Positions 24,801-32,798 of a stretch of 64,000 nt of DNA are shown in pieces. Source of the DNA: Bacteroidia bacterium (GTDB lineage: Bacteria > Bacteroidota > Bacteroidia > Cytophagales > JAAEPT01). The notes beneath the pieces are model-generated. The model worked only from the letters and a program-made list of their open reading frames with translations. It did no database searches and had not been told where the DNA came from. How positions within the stretch are numbered: position 1 is the stretch's first letter; each line of letters starts with the position of its first letter. Location: positions 51,603 to 115,602 of the forward strand of contig JAUIJC010000008.1 in assembly GCA_030431525.1 (NCBI GenBank). Reading direction: 5' to 3'. Made by a program: the position numbers and the translations under genes.

Positions 24801-26954
24801 ATTGGCGATGGCACCAGTGTGGACTTCACAGGAGTTCCTGTCGGGGAATACACCTTCAAATATGTGGTTGGCAATGCCTATGATGCTTGCGGAACGGACG
24901 AGGCCTTTGTGATCGTGAATATTCGTCGTGAGGCCTATGCAGGTAAGGATGGTAAAGTCGGCCTTTGCGAAGGCGATACGGAGCCAATCAATCTTCCTTT
25001 CTATCTCGGTGAAAATGTAGATGAAGGAGGAGTTTGGTCAGAAGTTGGAAACCCAAAATCCAATGTGGATTTGAGTGACCCAACTTCGGTGGATTTCTCA
25101 GAGGTTAGTCCTGGGAAGTACAAGTTCAAGTATCGTGTAGCTGGACCATTGATATGTGTGCCTGATGAGGCTTTTGTAACGGTAAAAGTGGGTGGGTTGA
25201 ATCTTACCGCAGATGTTACTGACGCCACTTGTGGTGGGTACAATGGTGCCATTGACCTTACTGTAACAGGCGGTCATGAGCCTTACTATTATCAGTGGAG
25301 TCATGGCTTTGCAGGAGAAGACCCAACTCATTTGTGGCCAGGAGAGTACGAGGTTTGGGTTACTGATGCCAAAGGTTGCTCAGCTGGATTGGAAGTGACT
25401 GTTGGAGAAGGAGAAGCTGATTTGGATGCCGATGTGGTGAAAAAGGATGCCTTCTGTGACGACTATCACGGTGAGATTTGGGTCAAGAACCCAACGGGTG
25501 GAAGCGGTAACTATGAGTATGGCATCGAGGGCTTGTGGTACCAGTCTGATCCGCATTTCGAATGGGTGCCTGTGGGTGAGCCTTGCATTGTGAAGATGAG
25601 GGATGGCAAGTGCGAGGTGATACTTGACACCATCACCATTGAGCACATTTCTGACCTGAAAGTGAGTTTCAATATCATCCAGCCATCATGCGATAGCAAA
25701 GGCAGTATTGAGACAATCGTAGAAGGAGGAACGCCACCTTACACCTACGAGTGGGACAATGGTGCCACCACCCCTGATTTGACTGATTTGGATCCTGGTT
25801 ATTACACCTTATGGCTGATGGACAGCAAATGGTGTAAGGTGGACACCACAGTTGCCCTTCACTTTGAGGGAGGAGACAGTTATGGTGTCATAGCCAACCG
25901 AGAGGCCCATTTCGGGGAGTTTAACCATATCTATAGTGGTTCGGTGGCTGTCCGAGATGATGGCGGTGTCGCTCGATTCATGTGGGATGCGAAGATGTAT
26001 GATCCAAACTCCTATGTGAAGGCGTCATGGGTCGAGGACGAGTGGAACTTTGCCCCTAATAAGTATCAGGAGCCTGCCGATGTGGAAATGCCTCCAATGG
26101 TTTACTACAACGGAAACTCATCTGATTATGAATGGGAATCAGTTCCAGACTACTCCTACAAGCGTTTCAACAGGGATAAAATGCACGTCACTTGTGGAGC
26201 GTACTCAGAGGTGGTCTTTGATGGTAGCCATTATGGTAAAATGATCATCCAGAATGGCGCTAAAGTGAGGTTCACCAATTCGGAGGTTCACATCGAAGAA
26301 ATGGTGATCGAGAGTTCTCATAGGGATTCCTACACGAATGTTTCCTTTGAAGATGACGCCAAGGTTTGCATTCAGAAGAATCTGGAATGTGGCCAATACG
26401 TGAAAATGAACCCTGAAAGGAAGCGAGTGAACTTCTATGTGGGTGACCAAACACATCCAGGTCGTTGTGAGATTCGTCCGTCAGGTGTCGAGTTCAATGG
26501 TAACGTGATGATGCCAAGAGGGGAAATGTACCTTGAGGAGAATGCTTGGGAGCGAGAGCCTGGTAAAATGCACGGTAAGTTCTGTGTGGATGCCTTGTAC
26601 TCACGTGCACAACATGTCCACTGGAGCTATGACCACTGCGATGAAACCCCACTGCCACGGGTTGCCTTGAAGGGTGGACGTCTGAGTGCAGAGGAGTCTG
26701 AAGTAACCATCTTCCCTAACCCAACAAAGGGTCAGTTTGAGGTGGACTTTAGGCCAATGGAGGGAGCCTCTGGTGATTGTGAGATGATTCTGATGGGTCT
26801 TGAGGGATCAGTCATTGATCAAACCACCACCAGTGAGGTTGGAGGTAGTTTCCACGGAAACTTCGACTTGAGTAATTACCGACGCGGGGTATACCTCCTC
26901 AGGGTAATTCACAACGGTAAGGTTTCCACTTACCGAGTGACGGTTGATAGGTAA
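21819..26954 (+). CDS. Giant T9SS surface protein with 11 novel repeats and SprB repeats
   Basis: 1711 residues. A long n-region precedes the signal helix (TLGMLFLIVLGTFGSI, cleavage after VHA). An Ig-like domain (about 70-165) comes first. Then about 11 repeats of 70-85 residues (about 180-1120) each start with a Cys (VCLPSSETIDLFDL type), contain a GE-x2-GG-x-W centre and a GxYxFxY strand, and end with a CG-x2-x-A-x-V-x-V strand; one disulphide per repeat is likely. Next come three SprB-type repeats (about 1125-1360: LTVTGGHEPYYYQW, GYYTLWLMDSKWC), a right-handed beta-helix-like segment (about 1430-1600) and a T9SS type A tail (VTIFPNPTKGQFEVDF). Expected to be exported across both membranes and surface-attached. 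Adhesion or gliding-related function is inferred from the SprB repeats; no catalytic motif was seen. Confidence 0.9.
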   Translation: MKNRQYAMRVLAVPNPLSRYLERTLGMLFLIVLGTFGSINQVHAQSQEYGGGTGKGKWWEPSKGKDKYDRHDKYTEPECEITGPDKACGPSQLTFKVDFQHDRYAAFYEYEWYIQENTSGAFFIDSTGREVTLNSGDQEGYFVLKVWVSPKHDKGGYSQSWLLSKYVVVKLKPEAGEGSTLEVCLPSSETIDLFDLVEGEDAGGKWFLVSDPSGEQNEFLESSLVDGSDLTVGEYQYKYVVYNKCGKDVAYVTIIGKEASNIVPDSAAVCLFGLDSVNLFQVFPGLPLDGTWFDATETGQKGDPISPIVQGSDLEQGDNFFFFEPPTSACQTGDFPFVIKGDLQSFGGVGSVLTVCEDADNEPLESVNLFDLIEGENPEHEGEWVIADRNVDAAILDDSISTFIDTIPGFIRYAYTDSNSCGAAEPIFAGIDIRSIPSPGIGDSLLYCNIPGQEIDLFDILQGEEPGGVWVNETAGEEGEIVDSGIVQSEELNPGLNRYIYELPLDSLCSNDVPRSGPHGDGEVDIVLLDTLSAGAGRDTVLCKSIVPDPDNSFDLNDLLVGEEPGGMWFELVDGIPVAMLKSSIIDPDTLSLGLHTFQYSQWNACGDTFAEADVFLDEAPFGGFTPLLFPVCRGEDTVNLSDFLRGETPGGTWTDINGNVIPGGIVSVDTLPFGRNEFVYTLESPCGNVEVNLAFTLFPPGEAGEPVENPVSVCQIGETSFDLNDLIVGEDTGGTWTNLTTNEVYDTNVVDLTGLDPGSYMFRYFVEALCGDDSVDVQVNLESGGSAGQGGSTTLCEGAMKIFDLSTLLTDADPGGQWYDINNAQDLPSSIITLDNYFPGTWLFRYTVDGSCGTDTTIVTVEILSAPLPGYRVTEKICTDDAGVINLDSLLTNVTPGGSWYDITNDVPLESPIVDLSGQPEGSYKYRYDVSNICGSSQSFVTIKLKESPNAGQDAAIRLCQSDDLSSVDLLTPLGASGSGVWTEISEDPSGVEIGDGTSVDFTGVPVGEYTFKYVVGNAYDACGTDEAFVIVNIRREAYAGKDGKVGLCEGDTEPINLPFYLGENVDEGGVWSEVGNPKSNVDLSDPTSVDFSEVSPGKYKFKYRVAGPLICVPDEAFVTVKVGGLNLTADVTDATCGGYNGAIDLTVTGGHEPYYYQWSHGFAGEDPTHLWPGEYEVWVTDAKGCSAGLEVTVGEGEADLDADVVKKDAFCDDYHGEIWVKNPTGGSGNYEYGIEGLWYQSDPHFEWVPVGEPCIVKMRDGKCEVILDTITIEHISDLKVSFNIIQPSCDSKGSIETIVEGGTPPYTYEWDNGATTPDLTDLDPGYYTLWLMDSKWCKVDTTVALHFEGGDSYGVIANREAHFGEFNHIYSGSVAVRDDGGVARFMWDAKMYDPNSYVKASWVEDEWNFAPNKYQEPADVEMPPMVYYNGNSSDYEWESVPDYSYKRFNRDKMHVTCGAYSEVVFDGSHYGKMIIQNGAKVRFTNSEVHIEEMVIESSHRDSYTNVSFEDDAKVCIQKNLECGQYVKMNPERKRVNFYVGDQTHPGRCEIRPSGVEFNGNVMMPRGEMYLEENAWEREPGKMHGKFCVDALYSRAQHVHWSYDHCDETPLPRVALKGGRLSAEESEVTIFPNPTKGQFEVDFRPMEGASGDCEMILMGLEGSVIDQTTTSEVGGSFHGNFDLSNYRRGVYLLRVIHNGKVSTYRVTVDR

Positions 26955-26975
26955 GGTTTAAGTTGAATCTTCTGA

Positions 26976-27010
26976 AAAAAGCCCTTGGGAACATTTCTCA
27001 AGGGCTTTTT
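26976..27010 (+). terminator. Intrinsic terminator of the giant protein gene
   Basis: AAAAAGCCCTTG pairs with CAAGGGCTTTTT around an 11-nt loop. Confidence 0.9.
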
Positions 27011-27030
27011 ACCATTAATAGCATTTATTG

Positions 27031-27065
27031 GATTTGGGGTTGAATTTATCATTCAACCCCAAATC
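27031..27065. repeat. Perfect 15-bp-stem palindrome upstream of the peroxidase gene
   Basis: GATTTGGGGTTGAAT, loop TTATC, then the exact reverse complement. It follows a complete terminator by only 21 bp, has no T-tract and lies about 105 bp before the next ATG, so a regulatory or REP-type role is more likely than termination. Confidence 0.75.
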
Positions 27066-27168
27066 ATTGATGTTTAAAGACTCGGCTTCTCAGTTCGTCT
27101 AAAACCCAACACTTTTTTGGGGCATAGGTGTAATAAAGAGTAGGGAACTCTTAAACATCTAAACGACA

Positions 27169-29223
27169 ATGAAAGGAAAATTACTTGCAGGTCTTTTCGG
27201 GGCTTTTTCACTGATGGCTTCCAGTGTTTTTGCACAACCAGCCCCAAAGCAATGTCCGCCAAAGCATCAGCAAAAGGTTCAAAAGCGAAAAAAGAGGTTG
27301 ATGGTCAAGGATTATATGAGCTATCAACGTTATGAGCGCTATGTTGAAAAACAGAAAAAATGGGGTGGGGACCACTGTATCAGACAACAAGTCAGAACGT
27401 ATGATGGTAGTATGAATAATCTGCGTTTTCCTGATAATGGAAAGGCAGGTATCCTGTTTCACAGAAAGATGCCAGCCACTTATGGCCCTTCTGACCCATA
27501 TAATGCGATGACAGGGGAAACGCGAAGATCAGCGCGTGACATTTCAAATATTTGTTCCAAACAGGATTATTCAATTCCCAGCCCTTATGAGCTGAGCGCT
27601 ATGGTTTTTTCGTGGGGCCAGTTTCTTGACCACGACTTGGACTTATCAGCTGAAGGGCAAGAGAGTGCACCAATTCTACTGCCGAGTGATGAACCCCTAT
27701 TTAACATACCCATAGCCTTTACTCGAAGTGGTTATGAAAGCGAGACAGGAATGCATAGCCCTAGACAACAGGTGAACGAGATTACCTCATGGATTGATGG
27801 CTCCATGGTGTATGGTTCAGATGAGGATAGGGCAAACTGGCTTCGGACATTCCAAAATGGAAAATTAAAAACCTCATCAGGAAACATGTTGCCATACAAC
27901 ACCATTACGGGTGAGTACGCTGATCCAATCGATCCGAATAGTCCAGGTATGGCTGGAGATGACGGGAAAACGGTGAAAGTGTTTGTAGCAGGTGATGTCC
28001 GCGCGAATGAGCAAAATGTGCTGACGACGTTGCATGTCCTCTTCGTGCGGGAGCATAACAGGATTTGTGATGAACTGATTGCTTGCGGAATTACGGATGA
28101 TGAATACAACTATCAGTATGCCCGAAAAATGGTCAGTGGCATGATTCAGCAAATCACCTTTACAGAATGGTTGGGTGCTTTGGGAATCGATTTGGGTTAC
28201 TATTATGGCTACAATTCTTGGTTAAGGGTAGATATTTCCAATGTGTTCGCCACGGCCGCTTTCCGTTTGGGACATACCATGGTGCCATCGACCTATCACT
28301 TGATGGACAACCAAGAAAATCCTTATGGTCCTGGTGATCTTGAATTAAAAGACGCCTTCTTCCGACCTGATCAAGTAGCTCAGTATGGTATTGAGCCTTA
28401 CTTGAAAGGCATGGCATTTTCTACTCAAGAGAAGATAGATCCTAAAATTGTAGATGGCTTACGGAATTTCTTGTTTATCACCCCAGGGGCTACGTTTGGA
28501 TTTGATTTGGCCTCACTAAATATTCAGCGAGGTCGTGATCATGGTTTGCCAGATTACAATACGATCCGTCAGCACTTCTTGGGGCATAAGGCAAGTTGTT
28601 TCAAGGATATTAATCCAGACATGGATGTGTATGAGAATTTGGCTCATGCCTATGATAATGACATCAATAATGTTGATCCATGGGTAGGGATGATTTCAGA
28701 GAAACATATACCAGGAAAGGCGATGGGGCCAACATTGTATGCCATTCTAAGTGATCAGTTTCATCGCTTAAGAGATGCAGATTTCTACTACTTCGAGCAT
28801 GATCCTTTCATGTCTTATCGAATGAAGCACGAGATTCGAATGACGACCCTGTCTGATATTTTGGAGCGAAATACAGGTTATGATTTCAGAGACGATGTCT
28901 TTCATAACTCTGATGTTCCTGTTTATATGGCTTGGAGGTCTGCTGGTGCTTCGAATAATGCAGCAGCGAGCTCATCAGAACAATTGAATTTATACCCGAA
29001 CCCAAGCCAAGGGAATGTGACAGTTGAGCTGGCTTTAGAAGAGGATGAAAAGGTGGCTGTTGAGGTCCTTGACTTGAGTGGAAAAGTGGTATTCACCTCT
29101 TCTTTTGATACGATGGGAGGTGTTTTGAATGAAAGTCTTGAAATGAACCTTAAGCCAGGAGTGTATATGGTGAAAGTGAGCGGGGAGAATGAAGCCTTCT
29201 CCCAAAGGTTGGTGATTCAATAA
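27169..29223 (+). CDS. Secreted animal-type haem peroxidase with T9SS tail
   Basis: 684 residues. Signal peptide MKGKLLAGLFGAFSLMASSVFA. Residues about 70-590 form a peroxidase of the animal haem peroxidase (myeloperoxidase/cyclooxygenase) superfamily: the distal site FSWGQFLDHDLDL with His155, the catalytic Arg in DVRANEQ (Arg278), the proximal His369 in FRLGHTMV, and the signature LNIQRGRDHGLPDYN. These enzymes oxidise halides, thiocyanate or phenols with H2O2. Residues about 605-684 are a T9SS type A sorting domain (LNLYPNPSQGNVTVEL to FSQRLVIQ), so the enzyme acts outside the cell. The N-terminal 45 residues after the signal are unusually basic. All catalytic residues are present, so activity is likely; the preferred substrate is unknown. 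Confidence 0.93.
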   Translation: MKGKLLAGLFGAFSLMASSVFAQPAPKQCPPKHQQKVQKRKKRLMVKDYMSYQRYERYVEKQKKWGGDHCIRQQVRTYDGSMNNLRFPDNGKAGILFHRKMPATYGPSDPYNAMTGETRRSARDISNICSKQDYSIPSPYELSAMVFSWGQFLDHDLDLSAEGQESAPILLPSDEPLFNIPIAFTRSGYESETGMHSPRQQVNEITSWIDGSMVYGSDEDRANWLRTFQNGKLKTSSGNMLPYNTITGEYADPIDPNSPGMAGDDGKTVKVFVAGDVRANEQNVLTTLHVLFVREHNRICDELIACGITDDEYNYQYARKMVSGMIQQITFTEWLGALGIDLGYYYGYNSWLRVDISNVFATAAFRLGHTMVPSTYHLMDNQENPYGPGDLELKDAFFRPDQVAQYGIEPYLKGMAFSTQEKIDPKIVDGLRNFLFITPGATFGFDLASLNIQRGRDHGLPDYNTIRQHFLGHKASCFKDINPDMDVYENLAHAYDNDINNVDPWVGMISEKHIPGKAMGPTLYAILSDQFHRLRDADFYYFEHDPFMSYRMKHEIRMTTLSDILERNTGYDFRDDVFHNSDVPVYMAWRSAGASNNAAASSSEQLNLYPNPSQGNVTVELALEEDEKVAVEVLDLSGKVVFTSSFDTMGGVLNESLEMNLKPGVYMVKVSGENEAFSQRLVIQ

Positions 29224-29246
29224 GTAAGTTTGTTCCTTTCATTAGA

Positions 29247-29272
29247 GAAGGCATCCTGTTGGGGTGCCTTCC
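29247..29272 (+). terminator. Weak hairpin after the peroxidase gene
   Basis: GAAGGCATCC and GGGGTGCCTTC pair with one G-T wobble, but the following T-run is short. Confidence 0.4.
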
Positions 29273-29277
29273 ATTGT

Positions 29278-30096
29278 TTAAATTTCAGGGCATTTAACTT
29301 TGGCTCTTACCAAATCGATTTCCGTTTGGAAAGAAATAAGGGAAAATCCATCCCAAATCTTTGGCGTATTACCTCTTGCCGTTCCTTCTTGCCAATGCAC
29401 GCCATCGCTGGTTTGGTCTGGAATGATGCCCAACTCATTGGTTCGGTCAGCTAAAATTGCCGAGGTGCCAAGTAAGGTTTTGTTATTGACATACTCACCA
29501 GAAACATCATCCAAGTAATCCGTGGTGGTTGGTTGGATACTTACTTCCAGCCCAAAACTGAGATATTTCGAAACTTTGAATCTTAGACCAAGGCCGAATG
29601 AAGCTGCGAAGGCAAATCGACTATATCCTTTTCCTTCAGTTTGTAACGGCTGCAAGGCAACCCATTCACCATTGTATTCTGTTTTGGGATTGAACCAAAG
29701 GAATCCGATACCAACAAGGAGGTAAGGTTGAAGCACGCTTCGGGAATAGGTGTTCATTTTGTTCGGTGTAAGATCCCAAACAAAGTCTGTGAAAAAGGAC
29801 ACGTTGTCGGACCTGAAGTTCAGGTTACGTTCTGGACGCGAACCATTGGCATCATCTCCTTGAAGACGAAAAATATTTAGTCGTGGTCTGATGGAATAAT
29901 AATCCGTGAAAACATAACGAGAATAAAGGCCGATGTTAAAGGAAGGTTGTTGGCAGGATAGGCCATCACATAAATCCCCATGATACATTGTTGCCCCTGC
30001 TTGAAAGCCAATTTGGTTGAGTTTCCAATTAAGTCCTTGACCATGAGTGATGAAGGAAACAAAGAATAGAATAAAAAAAAGGCTTCGGCTTTTCAC
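29278..30096 (-). CDS. Outer-membrane beta-barrel protein, DUF6089-like
   Basis: 272 residues. A signal peptide (MKSRSLFFILFFVSFITHG) is followed by alternating hydrophobic strands typical of an 8-10 stranded barrel: IGFQAGATMYHGDLCDG, FNIGLYSRYVFTDYYSIRPRL, then GDDANGSRPERNLNFRS, the motif seen in the DUF6089 family of Bacteroidota outer-membrane proteins. Two Cys (CDGLSC) lie in the first extracellular loop. The 3' end faces the peroxidase gene (convergent). Role unknown. Confidence 0.78.
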   Translation of the reverse strand: MKSRSLFFILFFVSFITHGQGLNWKLNQIGFQAGATMYHGDLCDGLSCQQPSFNIGLYSRYVFTDYYSIRPRLNIFRLQGDDANGSRPERNLNFRSDNVSFFTDFVWDLTPNKMNTYSRSVLQPYLLVGIGFLWFNPKTEYNGEWVALQPLQTEGKGYSRFAFAASFGLGLRFKVSKYLSFGLEVSIQPTTTDYLDDVSGEYVNNKTLLGTSAILADRTNELGIIPDQTSDGVHWQEGTARGNTPKIWDGFSLISFQTEIDLVRAKVKCPEI

Positions 30097-30250
30097 AGGA
30101 TAGTATGTCGTTTTCAGAGGTTTTTACTTCTGGACGACAATTTAGTCCTTTTAGGAACAAATTGATAAGGACTACTGTTTGGGAGTTTGGTATGGTTTTG
30201 TAAGTTGCATGTAGGATAATTTAATAATCTTCAATAAAAGTAATTCGGAT

Positions 30251-30484
30251 ATGAAAAAGTTAGTCTTAGCAGGTGCTCTCTTCGCTTCCATGGGTTTAGG
30301 TTCCGTTTATGCATTGACTGCAAACGAAGTGAACACTGAGTTGTTGGCCGACTGCGGTGGCGAAGGCAAGAAGAAGTGCTGTAAGAAGAAAAAGAAGAAG
30401 TGTAAGAAAGGCGAGGAAGGTAAGAAGTGTGATAAGGAGAAGAAATCTTGCGACAAAAAGGATAAAGAAAAGCAGGAAGACTAA
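30251..30484 (+). CDS. Exported Lys/Cys-rich mini-protein
   Basis: 77 residues. A clear signal peptide (MKKLVLAGALFASMGLGSVYA) is followed by TANEVNTELLADCGGEG and then a tail in which over half the residues are Lys and several are Cys (KKKCCKKKKKKCKKGEEG, KKSCDKKDK). Seven Cys follow the cleavage site. The composition suggests a metal-binding, polyanion-binding or cationic peptide; no family was recognised. The gene has its own strong terminator. The signal peptide, regular start and terminator argue that it is a real gene despite the low complexity. Confidence 0.8.
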   Translation: MKKLVLAGALFASMGLGSVYALTANEVNTELLADCGGEGKKKCCKKKKKKCKKGEEGKKCDKEKKSCDKKDKEKQED

Positions 30485-30502
30485 TCCTTCAATCCTTCAA
30501 GA

Positions 30503-30539
30503 AAATGGGACTGCCCTAAGTGGGGTAGTCCCATTTTTT
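30503..30539 (+). terminator. Intrinsic terminator of the Lys/Cys mini-protein gene
   Basis: AAATGGGACT pairs with AGTCCCATTT and ends in T6; an inner GCCC/GGGGT pairing extends the stem. Confidence 0.9.
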
Positions 30540-30547
30540 ATTTTGAT

Positions 30548-31228
30548 TCAGGAAAGCTTTCGCTCTTGAACCAAGTTGGCAATAACAGCAACCATCTCAT
30601 GTTCTGTCATTCGGGCAGCGTTTAAACTGCAGTCGAATAGCTCGATGGTTTCCGTGGGTTTACCGTAAAGTTTGTCCCGAAGGATTTTTCGTCCCTCGTC
30701 AATATGCTCTGCTTGATAGACAGCATCTTCATGGGAAAGCTTGAACCGCTCTTGGATATTTTTTACTCGCCATTCAAGGGGGGCGGTGATTCGAATATGA
30801 AGAGACTTCTTAAACTCTTGGACACAGACACTTCCTCCTCGTCCTACAATGATGGTGTGTCCTTCTTTAGCAAAACGGTTGATGGTGTTTTTAATCACAA
30901 CCCTCATCTGCTTGTCAAAGATGTCGTATTCCGAAGAAAAAGATTCTACCAAGTCGGTCACAAACCCCTTTTCACTGGGGGTGAAGACATGTTTCACTTT
31001 CCCTGCTGGTAGGTTCAGCTCCTTGGCGGATTCAGCTACGATTTCCTTGTTCACAATATGCCAACGTCGGTCGCTAAGGACATCATGGTGGCGCATATTC
31101 AGCACCACGGCCAACTGCTGAGCGACTCCCATAGCATTGCAGCCGTGGTCGCGGGAGATTGTGACGACAGGAACCTCCTTGTCCGTTTTCCGTCGCTCCA
31201 TTAAATATTGCCTGAGGTCAATTTTCAT
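30548..31228 (-). CDS. Cytidylate kinase-like protein
   Basis: 226 residues from the ATG at 31228; the open frame continues upstream into leuB territory but that part has no family similarity. Features: PVVTISRDHGCNAMGVAQQLA (a P-loop variant of the cytidylate-kinase-like family, typically with GS/GC-GG-x2-IA), WHIVNKEIV, IIVGRGGSVCVQEFKKSLHIRITAPLEWRV (nucleoside/phosphate contacts) and a C-terminal helix. The family resembles CMK but is distinct from canonical Cmk; members are common in Bacteroidota and Firmicutes and mostly uncharacterised. Divergent from leuB. Confidence 0.82.
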   Translation of the reverse strand: MKIDLRQYLMERRKTDKEVPVVTISRDHGCNAMGVAQQLAVVLNMRHHDVLSDRRWHIVNKEIVAESAKELNLPAGKVKHVFTPSEKGFVTDLVESFSSEYDIFDKQMRVVIKNTINRFAKEGHTIIVGRGGSVCVQEFKKSLHIRITAPLEWRVKNIQERFKLSHEDAVYQAEHIDEGRKILRDKLYGKPTETIELFDCSLNAARMTEHEMVAVIANLVQERKLS

Positions 31229-31351
31229 TGCTGGATGATTTAGTGTGTTCCCCGACTTTCCAAAAAGGTGTCTTTGGGTTATAACGCTTATTGGGGTGCT
31301 TATAGTATTGTGGAAGGGGCTTTCCCACTTTTTCCAAAGTATATTTCTGCC

Positions 31352-31359
31352 TACTTTTG
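31352..31359 (+). promoter_or_regulatory. -7 element of leuB
   Basis: TACTTTTG is a perfect TAnnTTTG, placing the transcript start about 45 nt before the leuB ATG. TTT occupies the -33 position. Confidence 0.5.
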
Positions 31360-31411
31360 CCACAGCATTTTGAAGGGTGTGGAAAGACCGCCCCATTTTC
31401 AAGAATAGATT

Positions 31412-32479
31412 ATGGAAAAGATTATTGGATACCTTCCAGGTGACGGCATCGGACCTGAGGTGGCAAAACAGGCAAAGAAAGCCCTTGAGGCAGTAGCCGA
31501 GAAATTCGGACATTCTTTCACATTTAATGAGGCTTTGGTTGGTGCTGCCGCCATCGATGCCACTGGCGATCCTTACCCAGCTAAAACCCACGAGGTTTGT
31601 CAAAGTGCTGACGCCATCCTTTTTGGAGCGATTGGTGACCCAAAGTATGACAACGACCCATCTGCAGCGGTTCGTCCAGAGGAAGGTTTGTTGCGTATGC
31701 GTAAGAACTTGGGCTTGTTCTGTAACATTCGTCCAGTTAAAGCTTACAAGTTGTTGGAGGAGGCTTCTCCATTGAAAGCTGACCGTATCTCTGGCGCTGA
31801 CTTGGTAGTATTCCGTGAGTTGACAAGTGGTTTGTACTTCGGTAACCCACGTGGTCGTCATGAGGATGGTAAATCTGCTTTCGAGACTTGTCTTTACACT
31901 GAGGAGGAAATCGTACGTATTTCCAAATTGGCTTTTGAAGCTGCTCGTAACCGTCGCAACAAGGTAACTCTTGTTGACAAGGCTAACGTATTGGTAACTT
32001 CACGTTTGTGGAGAGAGGTAGTGACCAAGTTGCATGCTGAGCAATACAGCGACGTAGAGCTTGACTTCTTGTTCGTTGATAACGCTGCAATGCAGATGAT
32101 TTTGAACCCAAAGCAGTTCGACGTTATTTTGACGGAGAACCTTTTCGGTGATATCATCTCTGACGAGTCTTCTGTTATTGCTGGTTCTTTGGGCTTGTTG
32201 CCTTCTGCTTCCATCGGTAGCGAAGTTGGTTTGTATGAGCCAATCCACGGTTCTTACCCACAGGCTGCTGGTAAAAACATTGCCAACCCTGCTGCAGCTA
32301 TTTTGTCTGCTGCCATGTTGTTGGAAACTTCTTTCGGTTTGACCGAGGAAGCTAAGTCTATCCAAGAGGCGGTTGACCGTTGCTTGAACGAAGGTTTTGT
32401 TACTGTTGACATCAACGCTGAGAACCCTGTAGGTACTGAGGAGTTCGGTGACAAAGTAGTTGAGTACATCAAAGGCTAA
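31412..32479 (+). CDS. leuB: 3-isopropylmalate dehydrogenase LeuB
   Basis: 355 residues. The N-terminal IIGYLPGDGIGPEV motif, the substrate loop RPEEGLLRMRKNLGLFCNIRPVKAY (Glu-Leu-Leu of the IPMDH type), FRELTSGLYFGNPRG, the catalytic VDKANVL (Lys) and the NAD-site end EPIHGSYPQAAGKNIANP all match LeuB. It oxidatively decarboxylates 3-isopropylmalate in leucine synthesis. No leuC, leuD or leuA lies next to it; a LeuA-like synthase is 25 kb away. Codon use is strongly optimised, as in the helicase and asnB genes, indicating high expression. The 3' region carries a 155-bp inverted repeat and then a terminator. Confidence 0.95.
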   Translation: MEKIIGYLPGDGIGPEVAKQAKKALEAVAEKFGHSFTFNEALVGAAAIDATGDPYPAKTHEVCQSADAILFGAIGDPKYDNDPSAAVRPEEGLLRMRKNLGLFCNIRPVKAYKLLEEASPLKADRISGADLVVFRELTSGLYFGNPRGRHEDGKSAFETCLYTEEEIVRISKLAFEAARNRRNKVTLVDKANVLVTSRLWREVVTKLHAEQYSDVELDFLFVDNAAMQMILNPKQFDVILTENLFGDIISDESSVIAGSLGLLPSASIGSEVGLYEPIHGSYPQAAGKNIANPAAAILSAAMLLETSFGLTEEAKSIQEAVDRCLNEGFVTVDINAENPVGTEEFGDKVVEYIKG

Positions 32480-32494
32480 TTCTTTAGCTTAGTG

Positions 32495-32649
32495 AAAGTG
32501 AAATAATAAACTGATCCACTAAGGCGCAGTTATTTTGTTCGCTGTTTGTGGCAAGTTAATGCAGGGATAGCCGTAGCTATCGCAAATCAAGTTGCTACGA
32601 ACAGCGGGCAAAAGAACAAGACGACTGGGGCAGTTTATTATTTCACTTT
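32495..32649. repeat. 155-bp imperfect inverted repeat element
   Basis: The ends are an exact 19-bp inverted repeat, AAAGTGAAATAATAAACTG (32495-32513) and its complement (32631-32649). Inside, CGCTGTTTGTGGCAAGTT is inverted as AAGTTGCTACGAACAGCG with compensating changes, and the centre is GATAGC-CGTA-GCTATC. The whole can fold as one long hairpin on either strand and lies between the leuB stop and its terminator. It is either a palindromic mobile element or a structured 3' UTR. Confidence 0.85.
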
Positions 32650-32661
32650 TGCTTTAATTTT

Positions 32662-32706
32662 AAAGCGCCAGTTTCTTTCCCTTGGGATGGAGGCTGGCGC
32701 TTTTTG
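32662..32706 (+). terminator. Intrinsic terminator of leuB
   Basis: AAAGCGCCAG pairs with CTGGCGCTTT, followed by TTGTTTG. The loop is about 22 nt. Confidence 0.8.
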
Positions 32707-32798
32707 TTTGTGCTAAGTGGTGGGAGGATGTTTTGGGTTTTGGAAGGAGAGGGCTTATTTGCCGATATTTGTAAGAAATTCATTAGCATCGACAGATT

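Larger units (their letters stand above)
32480..32798. other. 319-bp gap after leuB
   Basis: It is occupied by the 155-bp inverted repeat (32495-32649), the leuB terminator (32662-32706) and the short ttcA upstream region, where TTG, N21 and GATATTTG (32764-32771) form a near-consensus promoter about 28 bp before the TTG start of ttcA. Confidence 0.65.

Noticed and set aside
31229..31861. N-terminal extension of the cytidylate-kinase-like gene across leuB
   Set aside because: The extension lies antisense to leuB, has no family similarity, and ATG 31228 gives the conserved P-loop near the N-terminus.
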